Shown here piece by piece: positions 53,925 through 62,988 of a stretch of 64,000 nt of DNA (position 1 is its first letter; each line of letters opens with the position of its first letter). Under the pieces are notes generated by a model. The model saw only the letters and a program-made list of their open reading frames with translations, was not told the origin of the DNA and made no database searches. Made by a program: the position numbers and the translations under genes. Source of the stretch: UBA2589 sp965223235 (GTDB lineage Bacteria > Gemmatimonadota > Gemmatimonadetes > Longimicrobiales > Gaopeijiaceae); contig CBDCVV010000022.1 in assembly GCA_965223235.1 (NCBI GenBank), positions 496,001-560,000 of the forward strand, read 5' to 3'.

Positions 53925-54182
53925 TTGTCGAAGACTCACGGGGTGGCGGAAGCCGTTCGCAAGCGAAGAACCGCACTGGATTTACGGCAAAGTGATCTGG
54001 CCGACCTCGCGGGTTGTTCGACTCGGTTCGTGCACACAGTCGAACAGGGAAAAGAGCGGCTGCGCCTCGACAAGCTGCTCGATGTACTCGAGGTGCTCGG
54101 TCTCGGGTTGATGGTCGTGCCGGGCCACGGTGAGGTCGAAGTCTCGATGGACGGTAAGCCAGCCGGGACCTCGGACGGATGA
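53925..54182 (+). CDS. hipB: HipB-like antitoxin (XRE-family HTH)
   Basis: An 85-residue helix-turn-helix protein: VAEAVRKRRTALDLRQSDLADLAGCSTRFVHTVEQGKERLRLDKLLDVLEVLGLGLMV, the XRE fold typical of HipB. It starts at TTG, with an excellent AAGGAGGT seven bases upstream. It neutralises HipA and represses the operon with it. ATGA overlap with hipA. Confidence 0.93.
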   Translation: MSKTHGVAEAVRKRRTALDLRQSDLADLAGCSTRFVHTVEQGKERLRLDKLLDVLEVLGLGLMVVPGHGEVEVSMDGKPAGTSDG

Positions 54183-55405
54183 TCCCGCTCGAAGACTTGG
54201 TTGGCGTAGAGCGGGCCACGGTTGTGAAGGCAGGCGACCGCGCCGGCACTCTCGAGCGACGACACAACGCGATCGCCTTTCGGTACGACCCCACGTACGC
54301 CCGGTCCGACTCTCCGTCGATCGCGACGACGCTACCGAAGACCGAAGCCGAAACGCTGACCCACGCGGCCGGCGCTCTTCCTCCCTTCTTTGCCGGGCTC
54401 CTACCGGAGGGGCGACGCCTGACCGCCCTTCGCAGAGCGGTCAAGACATCCGCCGACGATGACTTCACGTTACTCCTCGCGGTCGGAGGCGATCCAATCG
54501 GCGACGTCCAGGTCGTGCCGGACGGCGTCGACTCCGCCGACCCCGAGCCGCTCGTGACCGTCGCGAAGTGGAGCGACGTCCACTTCTCGGACCTCCTACG
54601 GCGATCTCTGGGAGGAGGCGCGGAGGTAGATCGGGTCGCTCTGCCGGGAGTCCAAGACAAGGTCTCCGCACGCATGATCAACGTGCCTGTAGCCCAGGCG
54701 AACCGTCGCTTCCTCCTCAAGCTCAACCCGGAAGAGTTTCCTCACCTCGTGGCCAACGAGGCCTTCTTTCTGGCGGCCGCGAGACGATCAGGGCTCCGCA
54801 CTGCAGACGCGCAAGTCGTCTTCGACGCCGGGGGGGTGCCGGGTCTTCTCGTTACTCGATTCGACCGCGCGGAGACTCGAGAAGGGGGGGCGCAACGTAT
54901 GGCTCAGGAGGACGGGTGCCAGGTCCTCAGTCGATACCCTGCGGACAAGTATCGCGTGACTACAGAGGAGGTGGTCTCAGCACTCGCGCAGACGTGTCAG
55001 GCGCCACGCGTCGCCGCGAGCGAATTGATCCGGCAGTTCGCTTTCGCATATCTGACGTGTAACGGTGACGGACACGCGAAGAACTTCTCGGTCCTCAAGC
55101 AAGGACATGAGTGGCGGGTAACGCCCGCGTACGATCTACCCTCCTCGTACGTGTATGGGGACTACACTATGGCTCTGACGCTCAACGGGAAGAAGAAGGA
55201 GGACATTGGTCGAGCGGACTTCGTCGCTCTCGGCGATGCAACGGGCGTCCGAAGTCGAGCCGTCGTCCGCATCCTCAATGACCTGTGCGAGCGGACAACC
55301 AGTTGGATCGGGGAGCTCGAGACTCTCCCCTTCGATCAGGGGGTCGTGTCGAAGTTTCGCAGGGCTGTGGAGTATCGGCGAGGACGACTGAGTAGCGAAG
55401 CCTGA
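54179..55405 (+). CDS. hipA: HipA-family serine/threonine kinase toxin
   Basis: A 408-residue HipA kinase. The N-terminal subdomain (AGTLERRHNAIAFRYDPTY, LPPFFAGLLPEGRRLTALRRAV) and the C-terminal kinase part (LPGVQDKVSARMI, FLLKLNPEEFPHLVANEAFFL, LLVTRFDR, then CNGDGHAKNFSVL with the catalytic Asp and AYDLPSSY with the metal-binding Asp) are complete. HipA proteins phosphorylate targets such as glutamyl-tRNA synthetase and cause dormancy. All key residues look intact, so the toxin is probably active. Confidence 0.94.
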   Translation: MIPLEDLVGVERATVVKAGDRAGTLERRHNAIAFRYDPTYARSDSPSIATTLPKTEAETLTHAAGALPPFFAGLLPEGRRLTALRRAVKTSADDDFTLLLAVGGDPIGDVQVVPDGVDSADPEPLVTVAKWSDVHFSDLLRRSLGGGAEVDRVALPGVQDKVSARMINVPVAQANRRFLLKLNPEEFPHLVANEAFFLAAARRSGLRTADAQVVFDAGGVPGLLVTRFDRAETREGGAQRMAQEDGCQVLSRYPADKYRVTTEEVVSALAQTCQAPRVAASELIRQFAFAYLTCNGDGHAKNFSVLKQGHEWRVTPAYDLPSSYVYGDYTMALTLNGKKKEDIGRADFVALGDATGVRSRAVVRILNDLCERTTSWIGELETLPFDQGVVSKFRRAVEYRRGRLSSEA

Positions 55406-55458
55406 CCGCCAGGGGCGCTCAGAGATTAGTGCGCTGGAGGATGCACGTCACGACCGCG

Positions 55459-56559
55459 TCACCCACCCCACACCTCGCCGAACAGTCGGTACCAATTCCC
55501 GCTCATGATCTTTTCGGCATCGGCCGCACTATAACCGCGCCCAAGGAGCCCTTCCCAGATCGTCTCCATCCGGCGCGGGTGATTCAGCTCCGAGAGAAAG
55601 AACGGCCACCGCACCGGTGGCATCGTCGTCGGGTCCGGGTACAGGCGGGAGAGCTCGTCGACCAGCTTCTGGCGCTCTTCGTCGGTGTCCGGGACCGTGC
55701 GGTGCTCGCGGTCGCTCCCGATGCCCACGTGATCGATCCCACAGACGTTGACCGCATGATCGATGTGGTCGAGGTAGTCGCCGAGGTCGTTTCTCTCACG
55801 TGACCCCAAGTAGGGGTTCAGTTGGACAATTCCGATGACACCGCCGCCGTCCGCCATCCCCCGAAGTGCCTCGTCGGTCTTGTTCCGCGGATGGTCGAAG
55901 ACGGCCTTGCAACCCGCGTGTGTGATGGCAACCGGTGCCGCGGAGAAGCGGATGGCATCGAGCGTTGTTTGCTCCCCCGAATGTGAAACGTCGACCAACA
56001 TTCCGCGGGCATTCATCGCCTCCACGACCTCGATCCCGTACTCCGAGAGACCGGCGTTCGTGCGCTCGGAGCTACCGTCGCCCAGCAGATTCCGGTGGTT
56101 GTAGGTAAGCTGGAGGATGCGGACGCCCATCTCCCACAGCGTATCCACGCGCGCGGGGTCCCTCTCCAGCGGAGTCGCATTCTGCGGATAGTACACGAGT
56201 CCAAGCCGACCTGACTCCACGGCCCGATCGATATCCGCTACCGACCGCACGCGCATGAGACGGCTCGGGTGCGCATCGATATGGGCTTCGTACTGAGCGA
56301 TCTCGGCGGCCATGTCGGGAAAGGCATCGGAACCATAGAGGCCGGGATTTCCGACGGTGACGACGCACGACCGCATACCACTCCCGATGATCTCGTCCAA
56401 TAGGGCGGGCTCATAGTCCAGTCTGATCTCGCCCAGGCCGTCGATCGAGACTGGGCGTTCTTGGCGCAGGCTCAGAGGTTGCTGAACAGGTAACGCAGTG
56501 GGGAGAGCCCCGGCGAGGGGGAGTGCGGCGGTAGCCCGGAGGAAGTGACGGCGATCCAT
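55459..56559 (-). CDS. M19-family (membrane dipeptidase-like) hydrolase, Tat-exported, altered metal motif
   Basis: A 366-residue exported protein. ATG 56559 begins MDRRHFLRATAALPLAGALP, a twin-arginine signal; the frame is open upstream to 56682 but without signal value. M19 features are LQLTYNHRNLLGDG, VDVSHSGEQTTLDAI, ITHAGCKAVFDHPRNKTDEAL and HVGIGSDREH. The N-terminal zinc motif DGHxD is replaced by IDGLGEI, so the usual His and Asp ligands are missing there. It may use one metal or act on other amide or lactone substrates. Divergent from the penicillin acylase gene, 163 bases apart. Confidence 0.88.
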   Translation of the reverse strand: MDRRHFLRATAALPLAGALPTALPVQQPLSLRQERPVSIDGLGEIRLDYEPALLDEIIGSGMRSCVVTVGNPGLYGSDAFPDMAAEIAQYEAHIDAHPSRLMRVRSVADIDRAVESGRLGLVYYPQNATPLERDPARVDTLWEMGVRILQLTYNHRNLLGDGSSERTNAGLSEYGIEVVEAMNARGMLVDVSHSGEQTTLDAIRFSAAPVAITHAGCKAVFDHPRNKTDEALRGMADGGGVIGIVQLNPYLGSRERNDLGDYLDHIDHAVNVCGIDHVGIGSDREHRTVPDTDEERQKLVDELSRLYPDPTTMPPVRWPFFLSELNHPRRMETIWEGLLGRGYSAADAEKIMSGNWYRLFGEVWGG

Positions 56560-56722
56560 AGTCCACTGGGGGAGGAGGGGAGCCGGATGGGAGTGGGTAG
56601 TGTGGAGAGTGGGACGGGCCGGCGCCACGGTCGCCGCTTCCCCCCCCTCTCCCGAATTGACGCAACGCTCCCCGATATCCACTCTCAGTCATCCCCCGTT
56701 CGACTCTCGCTTGGAGCGCTTC

Positions 56723-59050
56723 ATGTCGGTTCCCGCGTCGCACGCCCTCAGGCCCCTCGCCATCGTGTTCGCGCTGACCCTCGCGGCCTGCACGGGCAGC
56801 GCTGACCCGCTCCAGGAGCTTGCGAGCACCTCCCTGGCACAGCTCGATGGCTCCCTCGATGTGCCGGGCCTGAACGCTCCGGTCGAAGTCATCCGGGACG
56901 AGTACGGCGTGCCGCACATCTACGCAGAGAACGAGGAGGATCTCTTCTTTGCACAGGGATACGTCATGGCCCAAGACCGGCTCTGGCAGATGGAGATGTG
57001 GCGGCGTTGGCACGAGGGTCGGTTGGCGGAGATTTTCGGCCCAGAGGCGCTCCCGTACGACCGCCGCACGCGGCTGATGATGTACCGCGGTCCCTTCGAC
57101 GAGACCGAGTGGACGAGCTACCACCCGAATGCCGAAGCGCTCTTCACGGCGCACGCGAATGGGGTGAACGCTTTCGTGGAGCAGAACCGGGACAACCTAC
57201 CGCTGGAGTTCCAGCTCACCGGGGTGCAGCCAATCCCGTGGACGAAGGAAACGGTGGTCCTCCGCTGGGCGGCGCTGGCCGTCCCGAGCGTCCGCGGCCA
57301 TGCGATCAATGAGGTCCAGCTCGCCATGGACGTCGCACGCCTCGGCGCGGAGGAGGCGAACCGACGCTTCGCGCCCGACCCGTGGGACGACCTCGAGGTA
57401 CCCGAGGGCCTCGATGTGAGCCTCTTCACCGACGAGATGCTCGCGGAGATGCGCTCCGGAGACGGTGACCCCTTCGTGACAGGTCGCCTACCCGCGCTCG
57501 AGATCCTCCCTGAGTACGCCGATGCGATGCCGCCGATGCAGGTGGCTCAGGTGCTTACGCGCGACATCGCGACGGAGGGAAGCAACAACTGGGTGATGAG
57601 CGGGGAGATGTCGCCGACGGGCGTGCCGATTCTGGCGAACGACCCGCACCGCCGCATCGAGATGCCCGCGCTCCGCTACTACGTGCACCTGAACGCGCCG
57701 GGCTGGAACATCATCGGTGGTGGAGAGCCACCCTTCGCAGGTACGGACGCAGGCAACAACGAGCACATCGCGTGGGGCTTCACCTTCGCGGGGACCGACA
57801 TGGTCGATGTCTTCGTCGAAGAGACACACCCCGACGATCCGAATCAGACACTCTTCCGAGGCGAGTGGGAAGAGATGCGTGTGATCGAGGAGGTGATCGG
57901 CGTGAAGGGTCAGGACCCCGAAAGGGTCACACTCAAGTTCACGCGTCACGGCCCGGTCTTCTACGAGGATCCTGAGAACAACAAAGCCTATTCGGTGCAA
58001 TCGGTCGTGCAGTTCCCCGGGACGGCCGCCTACAAAGGAAGCTTCCAGCTCGCGCAGGCCGAGAGCTGCGAGGACTTCTTCGAGCGGGCGAATCACTGGC
58101 TCGTCCCGACGCACAGCCTCATCTGTGGCGACGACTCCGGAAACATCGCGCTTCAAGTCACCGGCCTGACGCCGAACCGGGTGGGGTGGAACGGGCGCCT
58201 ACCCGTCCCCGGAACCGGGGAGTACGAGTGGGACGGCTTCCGCGAGGATCTCCCGCGGGAGTTCAATCCAGAGCGCGGCTACATCGCGACCGCGAACAAC
58301 AACGTGCACCCTCCCGGCTACACCGACGCAAGCCGCCCCGTCTTCTACCACACGCTACGCGGAAAGGAGACGTCCCGGATCATGCGGCTGCACGACATCT
58401 TCGGCGAAGGAGGTCCCTTCTCGATCGAAGACCACAAAGCCGTGCAGTGGGACAACCACATTCTCGCGGGCGCGCGAGACGTCCCGCTCTTCCAGGGTTG
58501 GACCTCGGCCGATCCGGAGGTCGAGTGGGCGCGTGCGGAGCTCGCCGAGTGGGACGGCAATCTCGATCGGGGCAGCCTCGCGGCGGCGCTCTACCGGAGG
58601 TGGAGTGACGGGGTCGACCGGGACGGTCTCGACGGCGCGACGTCGGCCGCAGACGAGCAGGAGTTCATCGAGATGGGTCTGGCGGCCGCGATCCAAAGGC
58701 TTACCGGCGAGCTCGGCGAGGACCGCGGCGAATGGCGGTACGGCCGACTTCACGTGAGCCCCCTACCCCACATGTTCGCGTCCACCTTCGATCTCCCGAC
58801 GGTCGAGCGGCCCGGCGGCTTCGGGTCCGTGAACGCCACCGGGGCAAACTTTCGGCGGATCATCGACCTCTCGAACATCGACAACTCGGTCGCGACCAAC
58901 GCCCCGGGACAGTCAGCGCAGCCCGGGAGTCCGTTCTACGGCAACCTCGCCGAGAGTTTGGGCAATGGTGAGTACTTCCCCCTGCTCTACTCGAGGGATC
59001 GGGTAGAGAGTGGAGCGGTGCATAGGCTGACTTTGCGGCCGGGAGGGTGA
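56723..59050 (+). CDS. Penicillin acylase family (S45) lipoprotein
   Basis: A 775-residue Ntn hydrolase. ATG 56723 gives a lipoprotein signal (LAIVFALTLAACTGS). The alpha-chain part contains EVIRDEYGVPHIYAENEEDLFFAQGYVMAQDRLWQMEMWRR. Autocatalytic cleavage should occur before Ser287 in TEGSNNWVMSG, the N-terminal nucleophile of the beta chain. Further on, ANDPHRRIEMPALRYYVH, the oxyanion region and TANNNVHPPGY are typical. It would hydrolyse acylated amides such as N-acyl homoserine lactones or acyl peptides in the periplasm. Substrate not deducible. Confidence 0.94.
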   Translation: MSVPASHALRPLAIVFALTLAACTGSADPLQELASTSLAQLDGSLDVPGLNAPVEVIRDEYGVPHIYAENEEDLFFAQGYVMAQDRLWQMEMWRRWHEGRLAEIFGPEALPYDRRTRLMMYRGPFDETEWTSYHPNAEALFTAHANGVNAFVEQNRDNLPLEFQLTGVQPIPWTKETVVLRWAALAVPSVRGHAINEVQLAMDVARLGAEEANRRFAPDPWDDLEVPEGLDVSLFTDEMLAEMRSGDGDPFVTGRLPALEILPEYADAMPPMQVAQVLTRDIATEGSNNWVMSGEMSPTGVPILANDPHRRIEMPALRYYVHLNAPGWNIIGGGEPPFAGTDAGNNEHIAWGFTFAGTDMVDVFVEETHPDDPNQTLFRGEWEEMRVIEEVIGVKGQDPERVTLKFTRHGPVFYEDPENNKAYSVQSVVQFPGTAAYKGSFQLAQAESCEDFFERANHWLVPTHSLICGDDSGNIALQVTGLTPNRVGWNGRLPVPGTGEYEWDGFREDLPREFNPERGYIATANNNVHPPGYTDASRPVFYHTLRGKETSRIMRLHDIFGEGGPFSIEDHKAVQWDNHILAGARDVPLFQGWTSADPEVEWARAELAEWDGNLDRGSLAAALYRRWSDGVDRDGLDGATSAADEQEFIEMGLAAAIQRLTGELGEDRGEWRYGRLHVSPLPHMFASTFDLPTVERPGGFGSVNATGANFRRIIDLSNIDNSVATNAPGQSAQPGSPFYGNLAESLGNGEYFPLLYSRDRVESGAVHRLTLRPGG

Positions 59051-59176
59051 GGACAAAACACCGCGCACCGTGCCTAGTGTGAGATGTTGCGGAAGTCGTG
59101 CGGAAGTCATGAACTGCTCTGGATACGAATCCCCACTCCCACGCAACGACTCACTCGCTGGCGCACCCACCCTCGA

Positions 59177-60793
59177 CTACGGGCGCCAGACCACCGATGC
59201 TGCCGCGTAGTGCAGCCAGGCGAAGTTGTATACAGACTCGACGTCGGCCCCGCCCTCTACCGTGCGGTAGCCGGCCCGGATCGACCAACGATCATCCACG
59301 TCGAAGCCCAGCTTCAGCGAGGCATCGACCGCACGCCCCGGTCCACCTGCAAGTGCGTCGGCGTCGAACGTGAGGTGCCAGCGGGAGCCGAGCCGCCGAT
59401 CGGCCGCGAGATGGAGCAGCGGTACGAATCCCAAGTCGTCCTTGCGACTCGACGCAGGGCCTTGGGCCAAGGCGATCGTCGCGTCGCGCACCTTGGCGGT
59501 GAAGCCGAGCCACGCCGTTGATCTGCTGCCGGAGTGCAGACGCCACCGGTACGACAATCGGTACGAGTTGAAGGTGTACGTCGCCTCGAGCGGCGCCGGG
59601 TCGTAGCGCGAGCCGGCGAAAGTCAGGGGTTCGGCAGGCGTCCCTGTTTCGGTCACCGACAGTGGCGCGTAGAGGAAGCGAAGGGCGTGGTTATCGGAAA
59701 CGTCCCAGGTCAGATACACACGTCCCGTGGGCCAAGGCCCGCTACCCACCACATCCGTAAGAGCAAAGCGGGTGGCGGTGCCGTCGTTGGGAATCTCGAC
59801 GTCGTTTCCGATCTGCCATACGAAGCCGCCTTCGACTTCGACCTCGAACGGCAAGGTCTGAGCCACCGACGCGGTCGGGAACACTGCGGCCGCCAAAAGA
59901 GCCGCGAGGAAGGCGCGCGCAACAAATGGCAGCTTGGGCACTAACACAGGCGTCGAATTCTTGTACGACTCGTACTCCGGATCCCCTCCCCACTTCGCGT
60001 CAGCTCGCTCTTCGAGGAGGTTGATCCCGCTCACCTTCGTGAGCAGGAGCGTCACGAACACCGGAGAAACGAGGGTCACGTACTGCCACCCCTGAAGTGC
60101 GGGGGTGGCGATGATCGCGACCCCGGTCCAGAGAACGATCTCTCCGAAGTAGTTCGGGTGCCGCGACCAGGCCCAGAGCCCAGACGTGATGAAGTTGTCC
60201 CGATTCTCTGGGCGGGCCCGGAATGCGCTCTTCTGTCGGTCTGCGATGACTTCGATTCCGAAGCCTCCGATCCAGAGTGCCAAGCCCCCGAGAGCGACGC
60301 CGCCCAAAGGAGCGGGTCGCGACGAAGTCATCGCGGCGAGTGCAGCCCCGGCCGTAAAGCAAATCCAGACGCCTTGAAGGGTCCACGCGACGAAGAACCG
60401 CGAGAAGGAGGTCTTGATCTGATCGAACCGTCGATCCGACCCCTCTGCGCGGATTCGTCCGAAGAGGTAGCTCCCCAAACGCGCTGCCCAGACACCGACC
60501 AGCGCGGCGAGCAGTCCGGAGCGCCCGTCTGCACCCGGCCCCAACCCCATCGCGACCGCTGTGACGGTCAGGTACGTCAGACTACCTGTGAGGTCGAAGA
60601 ACCGCTCGGTGCGCATTCTGTATGCGGGCACGAAAGCGATCCATTGGATCCCGACCGCCAGCGCCACACAGAGCGTGAACAGGGGGATAGTCCCCACAGC
60701 CACGCCACCCTGGCTCCCGGCCCACGCCAGACCCGCCACGGCAGCGAGGGCGAGGGGCAGCAGGGCGAGGCGCTTGTCAGTCGCCCGCGGCAC
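59177..60793 (-). CDS. DUF1295 membrane methyltransferase/reductase-like domain fused to a beta-barrel outer-membrane-like domain
   Basis: A 538-residue open frame with two dissimilar parts. Residues 1-286 form a DUF1295 (steroid 5-alpha reductase/isoprenylcysteine methyltransferase-like) protein with about seven TMs and the signature NFITSGLWAWSRHPNYFGEIVLW, ending YKNSTPVLVPKLP as such proteins usually end. Residues 287-312 (FVARAFLAALLAAAVFPTASVAQ) look like a signal peptide, and 313-538 is an amphipathic beta-barrel with an aromatic end (SVYNFAWLHYAAASVVWRP). Internal GTG codons at residues 283 and 285 (near 59941) could start a second protein. It is either a true fusion, an overlapping in-frame gene pair, or a stop lost by mutation. 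Confidence 0.85.
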   Translation of the reverse strand: MPRATDKRLALLPLALAAVAGLAWAGSQGGVAVGTIPLFTLCVALAVGIQWIAFVPAYRMRTERFFDLTGSLTYLTVTAVAMGLGPGADGRSGLLAALVGVWAARLGSYLFGRIRAEGSDRRFDQIKTSFSRFFVAWTLQGVWICFTAGAALAAMTSSRPAPLGGVALGGLALWIGGFGIEVIADRQKSAFRARPENRDNFITSGLWAWSRHPNYFGEIVLWTGVAIIATPALQGWQYVTLVSPVFVTLLLTKVSGINLLEERADAKWGGDPEYESYKNSTPVLVPKLPFVARAFLAALLAAAVFPTASVAQTLPFEVEVEGGFVWQIGNDVEIPNDGTATRFALTDVVGSGPWPTGRVYLTWDVSDNHALRFLYAPLSVTETGTPAEPLTFAGSRYDPAPLEATYTFNSYRLSYRWRLHSGSRSTAWLGFTAKVRDATIALAQGPASSRKDDLGFVPLLHLAADRRLGSRWHLTFDADALAGGPGRAVDASLKLGFDVDDRWSIRAGYRTVEGGADVESVYNFAWLHYAAASVVWRP

Positions 60794-61133
60794 TGGGCCA
60801 GCCCTCGATCAGTTGGTTCTCATGGTGGAACGTCGATTCGACGAAGCGGACGAAGATGAACCCGGCCTGACAGATATTCGCGATTAGCGCGGTGACATAC
60901 AGAGCCTCGGCGTGGCGGTCCGCCTCGATGCCGTACGCCGCCACCCCAACGGGAAGTAGCGCCGCGGCCACGCCCGCCACGCCGCTGGAGATCACCAAGC
61001 GGAGTCGCAAGAGGTCGTGTACGGCGTCCGCTACCCGGTCGCTGTCCGGCCGAAGGACACTCACCAGAGCCGCGAAGCCGGCGAAGGCAGCGCAGATCTC
61101 GGCCAGCGCGAGGAGGGTCTCCGTGTTCGGCAT
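60777..61133 (-). CDS. Small membrane protein of unknown family
   Basis: A 118-residue protein with three hydrophobic helices (LLALAEICAAFAGFAALVSVL, LVISSGVAGVAAALLPVGVAAYG, ALYVTALIANICQAGFIFVRF). ATG 61133 gives a start at the first helix; the frame is open to 61232. Its 3' end overlaps the DUF1295 gene start by 17 bases, so it is probably co-transcribed with it. No family recognised. Confidence 0.75.
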   Translation of the reverse strand: MPNTETLLALAEICAAFAGFAALVSVLRPDSDRVADAVHDLLRLRLVISSGVAGVAAALLPVGVAAYGIEADRHAEALYVTALIANICQAGFIFVRFVESTFHHENQLIEGWPSAAGD

Positions 61134-61321
61134 CGTCACCGTTTCAATCTCTGTGGCCGTATCGTGCCGCGTTGTGTACATCGGTACCCAACCGGCCATT
61201 TGTCGAACAATAGTTATACAAATGCTAGACACATGGCAATGTTGTGGAGAATATCCAGGGGTTAGTCCTGTACAATGGATATACGAGATGCCGGCACGTA
61301 TCTCCTCGAGGAGGCGGCGTA
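61134..61321. promoter_or_regulatory. Divergent region upstream of the photolyase
   Basis: A 188-base gap with an A+T-richer core (61200-61290). A weak promoter-like pair TAGACA (61226-61231), 17 bases, GAATAT (61249-61254) faces the photolyase. TATACAA (61215-61221) and TGTACAA (61269-61275) are repeated blocks that might bind a regulator. Light control is plausible for photolyases but not shown here. No RNA gene seen. Confidence 0.25.
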
Positions 61322-62794
61322 ATGGAGGGAGTGTCCACGCGAGTCCGGCGCCTCACCGACCACTCTCCACGGACGGACGGTTCGTACGTCTTGTACTGGA
61401 TGACCGCGACTCGGCGTATCGGGTGGAACTACGCGCTAGATCACGCGATCTCCATCGCCGAGTCGCTGGGGAAACCGTTACTCGTGCTGGAAGGGCTACG
61501 GGTCGACTACCCGTGGGCATCCGATCGCCACCACCGCTTCATCCTCGACGGAATGGCGGAGCACGCACGGGCCCTGGAGTCGTCGCCGGTCGGCTACTAC
61601 CCCTACGTGGAGCCGGAGCCAGGAGCCGGCACCGGCCTCCTCGAGGCTTTGAGCTCCGACGCCTGTCACGTGGTGACCGACGACTCTCCCGTCTTCTTCA
61701 CACCGAGCCTCCTTCGGGCGGCCGCTCGGCGCGTCGATGTTCGTCTCGACGCCGTCGACAGCTGTGGTCTGCTTCCCGTGCGCAGCGCTGGAAGAGCCTT
61801 CAGCGCGGCATACCACTTCCGTCGCTTCTTACAACGGGAGCTGCCGGCCCACGTCGGTGGTCCGCCGCGCTCGGATCCTCTTCTGGCCGTAGCATTGCCC
61901 CCCTTCCTCGGCATAGACGGGAAAGTGCTCGAACGCTGGCCGACCACGACAGCGGCGGTGATGGAAGCGCCGGATTTCATCGCGGCCCTGCCCATCGACC
62001 ACTCCGTGCCCGCAGTGGGCGCGCGTGGGGGGAGCCGAGCCGCTCGCGAACGCTTGAAGCGCTTCATCACGTACCGGCTGTCACGCTACGCCGAGGACCG
62101 CAACCACCCAGACCTCGAGGTCGTGAGCGGACTCTCTCCTTGGCTTCACTACGGGCATATCTCCACGCACGAGATCTTCCAGGCTATCGCCGACCATGAG
62201 TCCTGGACCCCGCTCCGCCTGTCGGAAACCGCCGATGGGCGACGCCGAGGTTGGTGGGGCATGAGCGAGTCGGCCGAGGCCTTTCTGGATCAACTCGTGA
62301 CGTGGCGAGAGCTCGGATTCGGATACTGTACCTTCGAGCCCGAGTACGCCTCCTATCACACCCTGTCCGACTGGGCGAAGGCGACCCTCGAGCACCATGC
62401 GGCCGACGTGCGCGAACATATCTACTCGCTGGACGACTTCTCGGCCGCCGAGACGCACGACGAGCTTTGGAACGCGGCACAGAGGCAGCTGGTCGACGAA
62501 GGCGTCATCCACAACTACCTGAGGATGCTGTGGGGCAAGAAGATTCTCGAGTGGACCAAGGGGCCGCGCGAGGCGATCCACGTCATGGTCGAGCTTAACA
62601 ATCGGTATGCGATCGACGGGCGCGACCCGAACTCTTACAGCGGCATCTTCTGGTGTCTCGGCCGCTTCGATCGAGGCTGGCCCGAGCGCCCCATCTTCGG
62701 CAAGGTCCGATCGATGACATCGGCCTCGACCCGTCGCAAGGTGTCGCTGGACGGATACCTCGAGCGGTGGGGTCGGTCGAGAAGCTCCAGGTGA
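61322..62794 (+). CDS. phr: Class II cyclobutane pyrimidine dimer photolyase
   Basis: A 490-residue light-driven DNA repair flavoprotein. The ATG at 61322 has GAGGAGG seven bases upstream. The N-terminal Rossmann part has VLYWMTATRRIGWNYALDHAI and PLLVLEGLRVDYPWASDRHHRF. The FAD domain has LSRYAEDRNHPDLEVVSGLSPWLHYGHIS, FLDQLVTWRELGFGYC, HDELWNAAQRQLVDEGVIHNYLRMLWGKKILEW and ELNNRYAIDGRDPNSYSGIFWCLGRFDR, all diagnostic of class II. It repairs UV-induced dimers and implies exposure to light. Confidence 0.96.
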   Translation: MEGVSTRVRRLTDHSPRTDGSYVLYWMTATRRIGWNYALDHAISIAESLGKPLLVLEGLRVDYPWASDRHHRFILDGMAEHARALESSPVGYYPYVEPEPGAGTGLLEALSSDACHVVTDDSPVFFTPSLLRAAARRVDVRLDAVDSCGLLPVRSAGRAFSAAYHFRRFLQRELPAHVGGPPRSDPLLAVALPPFLGIDGKVLERWPTTTAAVMEAPDFIAALPIDHSVPAVGARGGSRAARERLKRFITYRLSRYAEDRNHPDLEVVSGLSPWLHYGHISTHEIFQAIADHESWTPLRLSETADGRRRGWWGMSESAEAFLDQLVTWRELGFGYCTFEPEYASYHTLSDWAKATLEHHAADVREHIYSLDDFSAAETHDELWNAAQRQLVDEGVIHNYLRMLWGKKILEWTKGPREAIHVMVELNNRYAIDGRDPNSYSGIFWCLGRFDRGWPERPIFGKVRSMTSASTRRKVSLDGYLERWGRSRSSR

Positions 62795-62988
62795 GGTGAG
62801 GGAGAGAGCTTTTAAGGAGTTGCGAGCAGAAGACCGGTGACGACTCGCCACTTCACAAGCCGGAGGCGCGCCCCCACCTTCTCCCGCCCCGGTTCACCGC
62901 ACACGGCGAGGCCGGTGATGCACTAACGACGCGGTGGCCGTTGCCGTGCCACAGACCCTCCCCGCCCGGACTCACGTCCCCGGAGGCC

